Shown piece after piece: positions 9,142 to 19,070 of a stretch of 51,453 nucleotides of DNA. Location: contig JAFZRR010000040.1 of NCBI GenBank assembly GCA_017619815.1, positions 1 to 51,453 of the forward strand, in the 5' to 3' direction. Each line of letters begins with the position of its first letter. Position 1 is the stretch's first letter. Origin of the DNA: Bacilli bacterium. Its GTDB lineage: Bacteria; Bacillota_I; Bacilli_A; RFN20; CAG-826. Position numbers and translations under genes: made by a program. The notes under the pieces were generated by a model. The model made no database searches. It was not told the DNA's origin and worked only from the letters and a program-made list of their open reading frames with translations.

Positions 9142-10406
9142 TATTTACCTAACCATTCAATAACTGCATCTTTAACAGCTTTACCCCAAATGACATAGCC
9201 CACTTTGGACATATGTAATCCATCGGTGAGGAAGTAGCCAGCATTTGGTAAGCCATTTTCTTTTAATAAGTCTTTACCAGCATCAATGCAGGTAAGGTAG
9301 CTATGTTCATTTTGATATTGGAGAGCGATGCTGTTTGCAATATCAAATTGATCTTGGTAATGACCATACATAGGTAATTTGTTAATTAAGACATAGAAGA
9401 TTTTTGTCTTTGGTAAACGTTCATGTGTCTTGTTAAAGAGGGCCACTAAAGCATCACCGGTTTCTTGACCTGATTTGTTGCTATTGATGATGTTATTAAC
9501 ACCAACATAGTAAACGACTGCTTTTGGAGAATATGGTAAGACTAATCTTTGGAGTAATTGGTCTGTCCATTGTTCGACAGTGGTACCACCGATACCATGA
9601 TTGAAGGTAACGATTGGAGACATATCTTCTGTACTTGTAGACCAGTTTTCCATGGAGGAAGAACCGGCTAAAGCAATGTGATAGTTTTCAATATCAATTT
9701 CCTTTTCATAGTTCACGGCTTTTTGTTCATAGTATGAGCTTGCATACGCTACTGATAAAGCTGCAGTAACATCATTAACTGTGATTTCCCAAGTTTCTCC
9801 GGAACTCACTGCGATGTTAATTTTATGAGTTTCATCGTTATAAGTTGCGGATGTTAATGTGACATCTTGTTTTCTTTCATAGTTGATGGCAAAGGAGATA
9901 TCATCTGGACTGGCTTTGAGTCTTCCAATAGCTGCGCTTGTTAAGTCAACTTGATTTCCATTTTTAATTGGCATATTCAAGATGCCAGTCACGCGATAGT
10001 TAGCATCGGTGATAATTGTTTCTGGATAAGTATATTCTGGTTCCACGTATTCTTCTCCTTGGGCAACACCCCATTTTGCGTAAATATAGACTGAATGTTC
10101 TGCGCTGTCACTAGCGAAGTTCCATTCGTGTTCACAAGTCTTTTCTTTATACCAACCTTGGAATTCATAGTTCTTTCTTTCAGGATTGGTTTCTGGTGCG
10201 CTGAAAGGAACACCGGATTCAATTGTGATTTTTTGATAGATGAGATTATCTCCTCTTTCAATAAAACCATTTGGAGTTTCCGCTTCCATACGAACGTAGT
10301 TATACATGAAGAATGCATAATTACCGTTATCAAATTCTGGACCTTTTAATTCACTACACGCACTAAGCATGAGAATAGGTAAGAGTAATAAGTATCTCTT
10401 TTTCAT
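9141..10406 (-). CDS. SGNH/GDSL hydrolase lipoprotein, probable sugar acetylesterase
   Basis: This 421-residue lipoprotein (lipobox LSAC, Cys17) likely removes acyl groups from a polysaccharide outside the cell. Residues about 25-112 look like an InlB-type beta-grasp repeat (FQGWYKEKTCEHEWNF ... YAKW). Residues about 125-235 form a beta domain. The SGNH domain (about 240-421) shows Ser249 in AGSSSM, Gly in NHGIGG (270-274), Asn304 in GVNN and Asp395/His398 in TDGLHMSKVGY, which is a complete catalytic set. The two-part layout with an auxiliary beta domain before the SGNH domain resembles several carbohydrate esterases. The ribosome binding site TAGGAGGT is well placed. The gene lies directly after a GH130 gene with a 1-base overlap. 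Confidence 0.85.
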   Translation of the reverse strand: MKKRYLLLLPILMLSACSELKGPEFDNGNYAFFMYNYVRMEAETPNGFIERGDNLIYQKITIESGVPFSAPETNPERKNYEFQGWYKEKTCEHEWNFASDSAEHSVYIYAKWGVAQGEEYVEPEYTYPETIITDANYRVTGILNMPIKNGNQVDLTSAAIGRLKASPDDISFAINYERKQDVTLTSATYNDETHKINIAVSSGETWEITVNDVTAALSVAYASSYYEQKAVNYEKEIDIENYHIALAGSSSMENWSTSTEDMSPIVTFNHGIGGTTVEQWTDQLLQRLVLPYSPKAVVYYVGVNNIINSNKSGQETGDALVALFNKTHERLPKTKIFYVLINKLPMYGHYQDQFDIANSIALQYQNEHSYLTCIDAGKDLLKENGLPNAGYFLTDGLHMSKVGYVIWGKAVKDAVIEWLGK

Positions 10407-11422
10407 TATTTCTTACCTCCTAAAAGTTCATTCATTAAATCAGCTTTCTTGACTGTTGCTAAGCAGATGCATTGATCACCTGCGCCGTAATAGATGTAAT
10501 ATTCATCTCCGACTTCGACAATTCCAGTTGGGAATACGCAACCTGCGTAGAAACCTTTAGATTCAAAATCAAATTCAGGTTCCATTAAGAAATCCTTTGT
10601 TTTTGCAATGATTTTGCGAGGATCGTTTAAATCTAAGAGCATGGCGCCCACTCTGTAGTTTTTATCAACAGAGGAAACACCGTGATAGATGAATAGCCAT
10701 CCTTTATCGGTTTTAATTGGAGGACAACTGCCACCAACTTTTTCGCTTTCCCAAACTTCTTTACCTTCATAGAGGAGTTCTTCTTCTCTTGGCCATTCTA
10801 ATAAGTCATCAGAGAAGCTAATCCACATTGCAGGTTTTTCATTTTTATATCCCTTGCCGCATTTATCCATTGCGCGAGAGATCTTTACATATTTACCATT
10901 CACTCTTTCTGGGAAGATGATGACATCTCTATCATCATGACGTGAATCGGTAATACGACCTAACTTCTTCCAATTCACTAAATCTTTAGAGACTGCAAGA
11001 TGAGTTTCGGTATCGTTATAAATAAGGACTCTTGGACCCGCTTTTGGTTGGAATCCAAAGTATTGTTTGTCTTCTCTCCAATATTGTCCTGGAGCAAAGA
11101 CACGTGAGGCATATGTGAGGAAGTAATAGTCATCTATTTTGACGAGTCTTGGATCTTCACATCCACCACCATCAGCGCCATTCACATCTGGGGCGATAAG
11201 TGGTTTATCACTTTGTCTTTCGAAATGAATACCATCTTTAGATTTGGCTAAACCTAAATAGATATAATGTTGTGCATCATTACCTGCGGCTCTATAAAGC
11301 ATATAGAAGGTCTTATCTTCTTCGTTAAAGATAACTGCAGGATTTAAGACACATAATTCTTCCCATTGGTTAGAAGGATTCTTGGTTAAGATTGGATTGT
11401 TTTCATATTTCTTGAATTTCAT
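10406..11422 (-). CDS. GH130 glycoside phosphorylase
   Basis: The 338-residue protein has the five-bladed propeller pattern of GH130: an NPI start, a DGIHF repeat, CEDPRL with the family's catalytic Asp at 90, and a final YYIYYGAGD. GH130 enzymes phosphorolyse beta-mannosides to alpha-mannose 1-phosphate, and the exact substrate cannot be read here. There is no signal peptide, so it acts in the cytoplasm. I place the start at the second ATG (11422) because AGGAGG (11430-11435) is 7 bases before it and only 1 base before the ATG at 11428. It follows a CBM-like lipoprotein gene by 11 bases. A second GH130 is in the same operon at 19071, and the two differ clearly in sequence, so different substrates are likely. 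Confidence 0.9.
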   Translation of the reverse strand: MKFKKYENNPILTKNPSNQWEELCVLNPAVIFNEEDKTFYMLYRAAGNDAQHYIYLGLAKSKDGIHFERQSDKPLIAPDVNGADGGGCEDPRLVKIDDYYFLTYASRVFAPGQYWREDKQYFGFQPKAGPRVLIYNDTETHLAVSKDLVNWKKLGRITDSRHDDRDVIIFPERVNGKYVKISRAMDKCGKGYKNEKPAMWISFSDDLLEWPREEELLYEGKEVWESEKVGGSCPPIKTDKGWLFIYHGVSSVDKNYRVGAMLLDLNDPRKIIAKTKDFLMEPEFDFESKGFYAGCVFPTGIVEVGDEYYIYYGAGDQCICLATVKKADLMNELLGGKK

Positions 11423-11433
11423 AATCATTCCTC

Positions 11434-14073
11434 CTAATCAATTGCGTCAGCGGACCACGCTGTATATTTCTTACTCATATCAAACTTGATATTGTCGACA
11501 TATAAGTCATATAAGGTTGCTTCGGAATCATTGTTATAAACAATACCAAAGGTAATCTTTTGTATGAACTTCATATCATCAGAAACAAAGCTTCTTCCGG
11601 TTGTACCAGACACCACTTCAAAGTGGTTAAATCCGATGACATATCTTGTCCAGACACTTGGAGCGCCAGTAATTGTGGCTCTATATTGTTGGACACTTGA
11701 ACCAATAGCTAAGTAGACATTGAAGTACACTGTTGCAGCTTTAGAGCTCTTCAAATCAAAGATCACTGCTTTTGCGGTAACATCTGAGTTCACGAATGGA
11801 GCGTAGACATAAGAGACAGATGTGCTCTTACTCTTATATTGAAGTGCGACTGAGTGGTTGCCACCTTGAGAGGAGACATCATTTGATAATGTGTATTTTT
11901 GATAATCAAATGGCTGACCATGTGCCCAGTATTCTTCAACACCTTCGGTGCTTGTGTAACTTTCAAAGTTTTCAAATTCAGAGATATCACCATTCATGGT
12001 AATAACTCTATCTTTTTCGACAACACCAGTTGTGGTATTTGTGGTTAATCTCACATTATCAACATAAACTGGGTTACTCATCGTATACATTGGCATTGGA
12101 TAGCCATCTTCACGATAGTAGAAATATTGGAAAGCAAAACCAATACGGATGATACTTTCATTGGTAATTGGATTTGGAATTCCTTTAAATCCCGCTTGGA
12201 TGGTGAAGTCAGCGAATCTGACGTTATATTCATTCCACATCGTTGGAAGTGGATTGATCATATATTCGTAAATTTCACCAGTCTTAAGTTGAATTAATAA
12301 TCTAGTTTTTGGAGACCAGTTAGTGACGTGATTCACTTTCGTCTCATTTGGTTTCATAGAACCATCTTTCATCCAAATGGAGAAGCCATCGAAGGCGATT
12401 GCTTGGCTGGCATCGATTTCGGTGTAATACATTGCATCTTCCATATCGGACTTATATTCGAATTGACCACTTGCGGCGTTATTGCCACCAAACTTGATTG
12501 TTTTATTCATGGTCATGTATTCGTCTTTATTTACTTCTGTATGTCCCCAAACATGGAACAAATCAGCGGTAAATGTGTAGTTATTGAAATCATCGATCAT
12601 GCCGTCGTTACCGAGGACTTTTGCACTCATTGGAGCGACTTCGCTCATCTTCACGATTTCAAAATCTTTAAAGTAGATAGTGCCGGTTCCATATTGACCT
12701 TCACAACCGAATTGTAAGTTCAAAATCATGTAGAACTGTCTTCTGCCATCACCCAATAATGAGCTTGCAGCAAATGCACCATAAGGAATGATTAATTCTT
12801 GGTACTCATCGCTTAAAGCGCTATAAGGTATTCTATAGAACCATCTATCAGTATCTTCTTCATAAAGTCTTACTAAGACGTTAGAACCACTAGAACCGGT
12901 GGTTTTGACTTTTAATCTAATCGCATCACCTGTTACAAAGTAACGATTAACATTAACTTTCAAGAAACCATAGCCGTTAATCTTATCGTGTTCTTCGGTT
13001 GCAGAGTTATAGTGATTGAGAATGAGTTCGGTACCGTTAATTTGATAATTATAACGATATGTATCATTAGCGAATGCGCTTTCGTCATAGTCAGAGAAAT
13101 CTAATTTATCGATGAAGAATTCACCATAGTTAGCAAATTTAATGGCCTTCATTCCGCTTAAAAGGAAGACACCATCACCGAATGATCTTTCAAAAACGAT
13201 TTCAAGATATTTGATTCTTTCGTAATCGAAAACTTCGTTTGCAACTGGAACATCTCTCTTTCTTTGAATGAAATCTTCAAACTTTAAGATGACGGATTGC
13301 TTTGCGTTATTACTAACTTGGACTGGGCAATACCAGTATTCGTTATCGCGGTCCACCATACGGATAACAACATCCGCTTGTTGGCCGGCATAGAATAAAT
13401 TGAAGAATAAAGCATCTGTACCATAGATACTCTTTTCAATTGTTTTTGTAACGATAATCCAACCATCGGATTCTGGTTTACCTTGGTTGGTATCTTCTTT
13501 CTTAAATTTGATTTCGATGGATTGTTCTCCGTTGCCGAAGAAGTCACTGTTATCCATACGCACATCAGCGTAAGAACCTTGTGGGTGGAGAGTCCAGTCA
13601 TCAGCTTCGCCTAAATCAAAATGGACTTCTTCCACTTCTGGAGCTTTGACAAAGAAATGGAATTTCTCATCCGCACAGACTTTGTTATGCGCACTGTTAT
13701 ATGCGGTCACTCTCCAATAATATGTAGTATCTTTGAATTCAAATTCTGAATTAATTGTGAAGCTAGTCGCTTGAATATTTCTCACTGCGTAGTAGTCAAT
13801 ACTTTCAATGTCAGAAATGAAGAATTCATTGGAACATAATTCTAATGTGTATTTTTCAGCGTTAGTACATTCTTCCCAAGTGAATGTTTTTGCGCTTTCA
13901 ATGACGATATCGTTTCCAGGTGTTAATAAATGGAAATCGCCCAAGTCCCCAGCATTGGATTGAGAATAATCTTTGATATCAATGTTTTCGTTGGGGGTAA
14001 TTTTAGTTGTTGTGCTTTGACAAGCTGTTGTAAGGCCTAACAAAACGGCCAAGAGTAAGAATGATTTTTTCAT
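11434..14073 (-). CDS. Large multi-CBM lipoprotein
   Basis: This 879-residue lipoprotein (lipobox LTTAC, Cys18) has a fibronectin-III-like domain (about 45-145, YTLELCSNEFF ... YYWRVTAYNS) and then about four jelly-roll-like modules: about 150-320, 325-480, 493-675 (starting IDDFNNYTF) and 697-879 (starting FENFESYTSTEG, ending YDLYVDNIKF). The last two resemble CBM11-type binding domains. No catalytic residues are recognisable. It probably holds the target glycan at the surface for the GH-A enzyme encoded just upstream (gap 3 bases). The family is inferred from strand patterns and the terminal VDN motif. Confidence 0.7.
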   Translation of the reverse strand: MKKSFLLLAVLLGLTTACQSTTTKITPNENIDIKDYSQSNAGDLGDFHLLTPGNDIVIESAKTFTWEECTNAEKYTLELCSNEFFISDIESIDYYAVRNIQATSFTINSEFEFKDTTYYWRVTAYNSAHNKVCADEKFHFFVKAPEVEEVHFDLGEADDWTLHPQGSYADVRMDNSDFFGNGEQSIEIKFKKEDTNQGKPESDGWIIVTKTIEKSIYGTDALFFNLFYAGQQADVVIRMVDRDNEYWYCPVQVSNNAKQSVILKFEDFIQRKRDVPVANEVFDYERIKYLEIVFERSFGDGVFLLSGMKAIKFANYGEFFIDKLDFSDYDESAFANDTYRYNYQINGTELILNHYNSATEEHDKINGYGFLKVNVNRYFVTGDAIRLKVKTTGSSGSNVLVRLYEEDTDRWFYRIPYSALSDEYQELIIPYGAFAASSLLGDGRRQFYMILNLQFGCEGQYGTGTIYFKDFEIVKMSEVAPMSAKVLGNDGMIDDFNNYTFTADLFHVWGHTEVNKDEYMTMNKTIKFGGNNAASGQFEYKSDMEDAMYYTEIDASQAIAFDGFSIWMKDGSMKPNETKVNHVTNWSPKTRLLIQLKTGEIYEYMINPLPTMWNEYNVRFADFTIQAGFKGIPNPITNESIIRIGFAFQYFYYREDGYPMPMYTMSNPVYVDNVRLTTNTTTGVVEKDRVITMNGDISEFENFESYTSTEGVEEYWAHGQPFDYQKYTLSNDVSSQGGNHSVALQYKSKSTSVSYVYAPFVNSDVTAKAVIFDLKSSKAATVYFNVYLAIGSSVQQYRATITGAPSVWTRYVIGFNHFEVVSGTTGRSFVSDDMKFIQKITFGIVYNNDSEATLYDLYVDNIKFDMSKKYTAWSADAID

Positions 14074-14076
14074 AAA

Positions 14077-15597
14077 CTATAGCCTTTCGTTAGAGAACAC
14101 CACTGCTGTGGAACTTGGGATTTCCAACTTGAATTCGTTATTGATTGATTTATCAATAACATAGTTAGGAATAATATAACCATCGTCGCCAAGACGATAA
14201 CTATTTTCGTTAAAGATGTAAACGTATGTTTGTTCACCTTCAACCTTTTCGGTTAAGAAGAAGTTTTTGGTGACAGATTTAAAGCCCGCGTTAACCGCGG
14301 CAAAACCACCTTGTTTGCCATCTTGAGAAACTGTTGCCACACTTCTAAAGGTTTGATTTTCATCATCTTCCGCCATAACAGGGGAGAGAATCTTGTTACC
14401 TTTCTTGAATAAGTGACAGAGTAATGAGGATGTGTGGTACCAAGGACGTAATTCTTGAGCACCAGCACTAGCTTCTGCAAGAGAAGAGAACATACCCCAT
14501 TCTTTTGGAGTAACTGAATTATTGGTGTACATGAAATGCATCGCATCATCAAAGTCCCAATAACAAATGCCGTTAATGCCTGCAGCAAGAGCTTGTAAGG
14601 TGTAGTCTGTCATTCTCACTGCGTAGTTTGCAGTGCCAATTAATGTTTGACAGTCTAATGCAGTTTTACCATCTCTTAAACCAGCTTCCCAAATGTCCGC
14701 TTGGATGGTTTTACCTAATCTCTTGTCGTTCTTTTTAATACGGCTATATAAGTCGACGATGCCGTCATACATTTGACCGCGGTCGACCATAATATTTGAT
14801 AAATATAAGTGTGCGCCATAATCAGCAACTTCTTTTTTAAGACCTTTAGAAATATTTAATAAATATTCTTCACAGCCTTCAAAACCAGTTGTATCACCAC
14901 CGACGATACCGACTTTTTGTAAGCCGATTTCATCAAATGCTTTTCTGACGTTTTTCACACCTTGTGCCCATTTTTCATAGGTATTGTTGAAGTTTTTAGA
15001 TGCGCCTTGTGCACCTAACCAGTTTGGTTCATTACTGCTCACGAACCACTTAATGCATGTGAAACCTTTTTTATTCACTAAGAAATCAAGTGTGTCCGCG
15101 CTGATTTTGGCCCAACGGATGTCGCTTGTGACTTCATCCATCATGTTCCAAACATCGTTACCTAATGTACCAATAACGTTCCATGCGCCAAAGGCGACAT
15201 CGATATTATGGGTTTGGCAATATTCCAAGATTTCAATCATGTTCTTGGCATATTTATTTGTGTAGTTATAAGTCCAAGTATCGTTGGTCTTATCAAAATC
15301 CCCTTTATCATCAAAGTTTTGGCAGAACCAGTCATAGTTGATCATGAGTCTGATTCTTGCAGCGCCTAAATGGTCCATGTGTTTGAGAACTAAATCCCAA
15401 CCGCCTTCGATTAATTTATCGGTGTCTTCGTAGGCACCCCATTCCACGCCTAAACCACCAAAGCTTTGTTGGTTAATATCTTCTTTGTAGAAGTGAACTT
15501 CTGCTTTATCAGTGACCTTGCGTCGACCTTGTGAGCAAGCTGACAAAGAAAGTAATCCGACAACCCCTAATAATGCTAGTTTTAATGGTTTAATCAT
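14077..15597 (-). CDS. Clan GH-A glycoside hydrolase lipoprotein
   Basis: The 506-residue lipoprotein has a signal MIKPLKLALLGVVGLLSLSAC (lipobox Cys21). A TIM-barrel glycosidase of clan GH-A is shown by FGGLGVEW near the first strand, acid/base Glu190 in SSNEPNW and probable nucleophile Glu304 in ADIWEAGL, about 114 residues apart as the clan requires. A small C-terminal beta domain ends the protein. The exact family (GH5, GH30, GH39, GH113 or new) is not clear. The start is set at 15597: AGGA is 7 bases upstream and the stop of the binding-protein gene is only 1 base away. The ATG at 15618 would put seven extra residues before the signal and has no binding site. It acts outside the cell, likely making oligosaccharides for the adjacent importer. 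Confidence 0.8.
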   Translation of the reverse strand: MIKPLKLALLGVVGLLSLSACSQGRRKVTDKAEVHFYKEDINQQSFGGLGVEWGAYEDTDKLIEGGWDLVLKHMDHLGAARIRLMINYDWFCQNFDDKGDFDKTNDTWTYNYTNKYAKNMIEILEYCQTHNIDVAFGAWNVIGTLGNDVWNMMDEVTSDIRWAKISADTLDFLVNKKGFTCIKWFVSSNEPNWLGAQGASKNFNNTYEKWAQGVKNVRKAFDEIGLQKVGIVGGDTTGFEGCEEYLLNISKGLKKEVADYGAHLYLSNIMVDRGQMYDGIVDLYSRIKKNDKRLGKTIQADIWEAGLRDGKTALDCQTLIGTANYAVRMTDYTLQALAAGINGICYWDFDDAMHFMYTNNSVTPKEWGMFSSLAEASAGAQELRPWYHTSSLLCHLFKKGNKILSPVMAEDDENQTFRSVATVSQDGKQGGFAAVNAGFKSVTKNFFLTEKVEGEQTYVYIFNENSYRLGDDGYIIPNYVIDKSINNEFKLEIPSSTAVVFSNERL

Positions 15598-15598
15598 A

Positions 15599-17182
15599 TT
15601 AATGTCCTGTTGCGGCATTGATTTCGTCTAAGACTTCTTGCCATGTTTTATTATTAAATTTCGATTTGAAATCATCGATTGTGGTAATTCCGTTTTTATA
15701 GACGTATTTCATAACGTTCTTTAAAGCGGTTTCTCTCATGTTGTTGGCATTGAGAGATTTCTTTTGTGTGGTGAGCCACATAACTTCGGATGTTTCTTTT
15801 AAGACTCTTAATTCATTGTTAGCTAAAGCGGTCTTCATTTCTGCATCCCAAGCGTTGAGATAATCAACAGCGTCTTTATCGGTTAATGGGTTCATTTCTA
15901 AGGTGTCATATCCTAAGGAAATCAAGTTTCTTAAATAAGAAGCACCATTATCTTTTGGAGCGTATTCACCATTTGTGTCTTTTGGCCAAGCTTCTGGTTT
16001 GATGACGACTTCACCACCGACGACGTCGTAGTCATATCCTTCAAAACCATAAACAGAGAAGCGTGTGCCTTCTTCACTGAGCAACCAATCTAAGACGTCT
16101 AACATCTTTTCTTGTTTGTTATCGCTAATTCTGTAATCAAAGAAGGTCATGGAGAACCAGTTATCAGTACCTTCTAAAGAATACTTATTGTTTTCACCTT
16201 TGATTTTCATGAGTGCGATTGCATCATTGATTTCAAAGTTTGGTGTATCAACATTTGTTTTTCTTAAATTGTTCTTTAAAGCGATGTAGTTGGAATATGA
16301 AAGGTTTTCATATAAAACACCAACTTGATTGCTGTAATACTTGGCATTCATGACACCATCAGCTGCGGAGTTTTGATCTGGGTGATACCAGCCATTGCTC
16401 ATGAAATCTTGAGATTTATTTAAACCCGCAACATATTCATCTGTTGTGTAGTTACAAACATATTTGCCTGTATTATCTTGTGCAAAGCAGTGAGGAACTT
16501 GTTTATAGAAGTTTGGAATGCTTGGGAAACCCCATTCAACATCCGCGAGTGCGTATTTGTTATATGGTGCGAGTTCCACTTTAAATTTTTCTAATAAAGC
16601 TTCGAATTCTGCCCAAGTATATTCGTCGTTTTCTTTATAGACGCCCCACTTCTTAGCCCAGTCTCTTCTATAGATATAGGTGAATGGTGAAAAACTGGTG
16701 CTATAGTCTGTGGTATTCTTCGCGATTGGAAGACCATAGAGTCTGCCATTGACTTTCAAAGATTCAATGTTACTTGTGTTTTCAAGAACGGTTTGAATAT
16801 TTGGCCATTTACTCATATCTTCTGGTAACGGTTTAACGAGTTCTTCTTCCGCCCAGAACTTATATGTGGTTGCGAAGTTATAACTATCAATATTCGCATG
16901 GAAAACGTCTTCCATGTTTTGACCATTGATAGAACCAGTAACTTGTGTTTCCCAGTTTGCCCAGTCATAAGTTTCAAAAGAGAATTTCAATTTGAATTTA
17001 TTTTCGACTTCTTCGATGTAGCTATCGCCACCTTTATAAGAACTGAAATACAAATTTCTCATGGAAACCATAAGTTTTCCATCTTTTGTATATTTGTCCT
17101 TTTTATTATTGGAACAACCACTGACGGTGAGAAGTCCAAGTGCCATACTTGTGGCGGCTAATAATAAGATTGATTTGCGCAT
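15599..17182 (-). CDS. Sugar ABC transporter substrate-binding lipoprotein
   Basis: This 527-residue lipoprotein (lipobox TVSGC, Cys23) is of the large LplA/family-1 type that captures oligosaccharides for import. Hallmarks are GLPIAKNT, a WAEFEALLEKFK hinge helix, and a Trp- and Tyr-rich C-terminal lobe ending with the VLDEINAATGH tail helix. It has a strong ribosome binding site, AAGGAGG. It sits directly after the two permease genes (gap 12 bases), the standard order for LplBCA-like importers. Length fits the family. Confidence 0.92.
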   Translation of the reverse strand: MRKSILLLAATSMALGLLTVSGCSNNKKDKYTKDGKLMVSMRNLYFSSYKGGDSYIEEVENKFKLKFSFETYDWANWETQVTGSINGQNMEDVFHANIDSYNFATTYKFWAEEELVKPLPEDMSKWPNIQTVLENTSNIESLKVNGRLYGLPIAKNTTDYSTSFSPFTYIYRRDWAKKWGVYKENDEYTWAEFEALLEKFKVELAPYNKYALADVEWGFPSIPNFYKQVPHCFAQDNTGKYVCNYTTDEYVAGLNKSQDFMSNGWYHPDQNSAADGVMNAKYYSNQVGVLYENLSYSNYIALKNNLRKTNVDTPNFEINDAIALMKIKGENNKYSLEGTDNWFSMTFFDYRISDNKQEKMLDVLDWLLSEEGTRFSVYGFEGYDYDVVGGEVVIKPEAWPKDTNGEYAPKDNGASYLRNLISLGYDTLEMNPLTDKDAVDYLNAWDAEMKTALANNELRVLKETSEVMWLTTQKKSLNANNMRETALKNVMKYVYKNGITTIDDFKSKFNNKTWQEVLDEINAATGH

Positions 17183-17194
17183 AGTTAATCCTCC

Positions 17195-18103
17195 TTAACC
17201 TTTAATTGCACCGACAACAATACCTTTCACAAAGTACCTTTGAAGGAATGGATAGAAACACATCATTGGTAAGATTGTGAAGAAGATTGCGGCCATCTTC
17301 AAACTTTCTGTATTTGTCTTTTCTGGATGTGGATTTGGAATCGATGATGAGGTAGTAATAATGATTTGTTGAAGCACTTGTTGAAGTGTTCTAATTTGAG
17401 GGTCTTTGTTAAAGAGCATACCGTTATACCAAGAGTTCCAGTTACCGACGGCGAAGAATAAACCGACTGTCGCTAACATTGGAAGAGATAATGGTAAGAA
17501 GATTTTAACGAAGATCTGCACATCGTTTGCCCCATCGACTCTTGCACTCTCTTCGAGTTCTTTTGGAAGAGAAGCGAAATAGTTACGCATGAGTAACATA
17601 TTGAATGTATCAATCGCACCAGGGATGATCATGACCCAAATGGTGTTCATCATGCCTAGTGATTTGATTAATTGATAGTAAGGAATAAGTCCGCCACCAA
17701 AGAACATGGTGACTAAAATCATATTCATCACGAAGTTCTTACCTAACCAGTTTTGTCTACTTAAGGCATAACCGGTAATAACGGTGAAGAACATTTGATA
17801 AGCGGTACCACCGAATAAGAGAATTAAGGTAATACCTAAACCATTCCAAATATTCTTATCTTCGATAACGTTTTTATAAGCCTCAAATGATATTTCTGGA
17901 GTCCATAACAAGGATGGGTTATTCGCATAAATATGTTGAGGTGTGATAGAAACGACGAATAAGTAATAGAATGGGAAAATAATTGATAAAGCGAATAATG
18001 TCAAAATGATAAAGATGACGACGTCCATTGTGCCAAATTTATTGGATGGACCCGGTCTATCTCTAGTGATTAAAGGGAGTCTTTTTAATGCCGCTTTTTT
18101 CAT
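17195..18103 (-). CDS. Carbohydrate ABC transporter permease, LplC type
   Basis: The 302-residue permease has six membrane segments and the EAA loop (ELEESARVDGANDVQIFVKIFLP split as EESARVDGAND and FLPLSLPMLA), through which it contacts the ATPase. It pairs with the permease gene just upstream. I start it at 18103, where AAGGGG lies 9 bases upstream and the ATG shares a base with the upstream stop (TAATG). The earlier ATG at 18127 has no binding site. The N-terminus (KKAALKRLPLITRDRPGPSN) is typical for LplC-type permeases. Confidence 0.92.
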   Translation of the reverse strand: MKKAALKRLPLITRDRPGPSNKFGTMDVVIFIILTLFALSIIFPFYYLFVVSITPQHIYANNPSLLWTPEISFEAYKNVIEDKNIWNGLGITLILLFGGTAYQMFFTVITGYALSRQNWLGKNFVMNMILVTMFFGGGLIPYYQLIKSLGMMNTIWVMIIPGAIDTFNMLLMRNYFASLPKELEESARVDGANDVQIFVKIFLPLSLPMLATVGLFFAVGNWNSWYNGMLFNKDPQIRTLQQVLQQIIITTSSSIPNPHPEKTNTESLKMAAIFFTILPMMCFYPFLQRYFVKGIVVGAIKG

Positions 18104-19068
18104 TAAATGATACCCCTTTCTCCGCATGCTTTAGCGATTCTATCTGTGACGATAACTAAAACGAATCCAAAGACAGATTTAAATAAGCCAAGCGCGGCAC
18201 CTTGACCTTGCGTTAATGAGGAACCACCAACACAAGCTTTATATATTAACGTATCAATAATATCGACTGAGTCGATGACCAAGTCGTTATTTAACGAAGA
18301 TGTCATATTGAAGATTTGATCGAATCCTGCGGAAAGGACACCACCAACGGACATGATTAATAAGAGAATGGCAGTTGGTTTAATGCCTGGAAGAGTGATG
18401 TGCCAAATCTTTTGTAAACGAGAGGCACCATCGATATCCGCAGCTTCGTATAAGTCTGGGGAAATACCCGCCATTGTGGCGATGTAAATAATGGAACTCC
18501 ATCCAGCTTCTTTCCAAATATCGGTACTGAAAATAAGACTGAGGAAGAGTTTACCATCAGAGAATAAATTGATTTTGCTACCACCGGATTGAGCAATCAT
18601 GTGGTTAATAGAACCGGTATCGCTGAACATCAAGATGAATAATGATGCGACGATAACCCAGGATAAGAAGTGAGGAAATGTAACGATAATTTGAACAAAC
18701 TTTTTATAATGTTTCATTCTTAGCTCATTAATGAGTAAAGCGGTTAAAACCGCGCTTAAGAAAGCGATTACAACCTTGATGGTTCCAATTATCATCGTGT
18801 TTCTAAACGCAATCCAGAAACCGTCAAAATTGAAGATAACTTGGAAGTTAGCAAATCCAATCCAGTTATTGAAGATGGAACCCATGATTCCGAGCTTTGG
18901 AGAGTATTTAGTAAAGGCGACGAGCACGCCGTACATTGGGATATAGTTGAAAATTGCGTAGAAGATAATCGCTGGGATAATCATCAAAATCAAAAATCTT
19001 GAAGAGAGGAATTTCTTCTTCAACGAGAATTTAAAACTTTGTTTTGTCGTGATTAATACTTTTTCCAT
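18103..19068 (-). CDS. Carbohydrate ABC transporter permease, LplB type
   Basis: The 321-residue permease has six membrane segments and the EAA loop motif YEAADIDGASRLQKIWHITLPG. Its first segment carries IFNYIPMYGVLVAF, typical for LplB-like permeases of complex-sugar importers. It begins 2 bases after the GH130 stop codon with no own binding site, so translation is likely coupled. It works with the permease, binding protein and MsmK-type ATPase of this operon. Confidence 0.92.
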   Translation of the reverse strand: MEKVLITTKQSFKFSLKKKFLSSRFLILMIIPAIIFYAIFNYIPMYGVLVAFTKYSPKLGIMGSIFNNWIGFANFQVIFNFDGFWIAFRNTMIIGTIKVVIAFLSAVLTALLINELRMKHYKKFVQIIVTFPHFLSWVIVASLFILMFSDTGSINHMIAQSGGSKINLFSDGKLFLSLIFSTDIWKEAGWSSIIYIATMAGISPDLYEAADIDGASRLQKIWHITLPGIKPTAILLLIMSVGGVLSAGFDQIFNMTSSLNNDLVIDSVDIIDTLIYKACVGGSSLTQGQGAALGLFKSVFGFVLVIVTDRIAKACGERGII

Positions 19069-19070
19069 GA

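Noticed and set aside
11423..11428. GH130 start at 11428
   Set aside because: The AGGAGG is only 1 base before that ATG. The next ATG at 11422 has ideal spacing.
12328..12717. 129-residue + strand frame inside the 879-residue lipoprotein gene
   Set aside because: Antisense shadow with His/Phe/Ile-rich composition and no binding site.
15598..15618. GH-A lipoprotein start at 15618
   Set aside because: No binding site, and it would put MPQQDIN before a normal lipoprotein signal. The ATG at 15597 is favoured.
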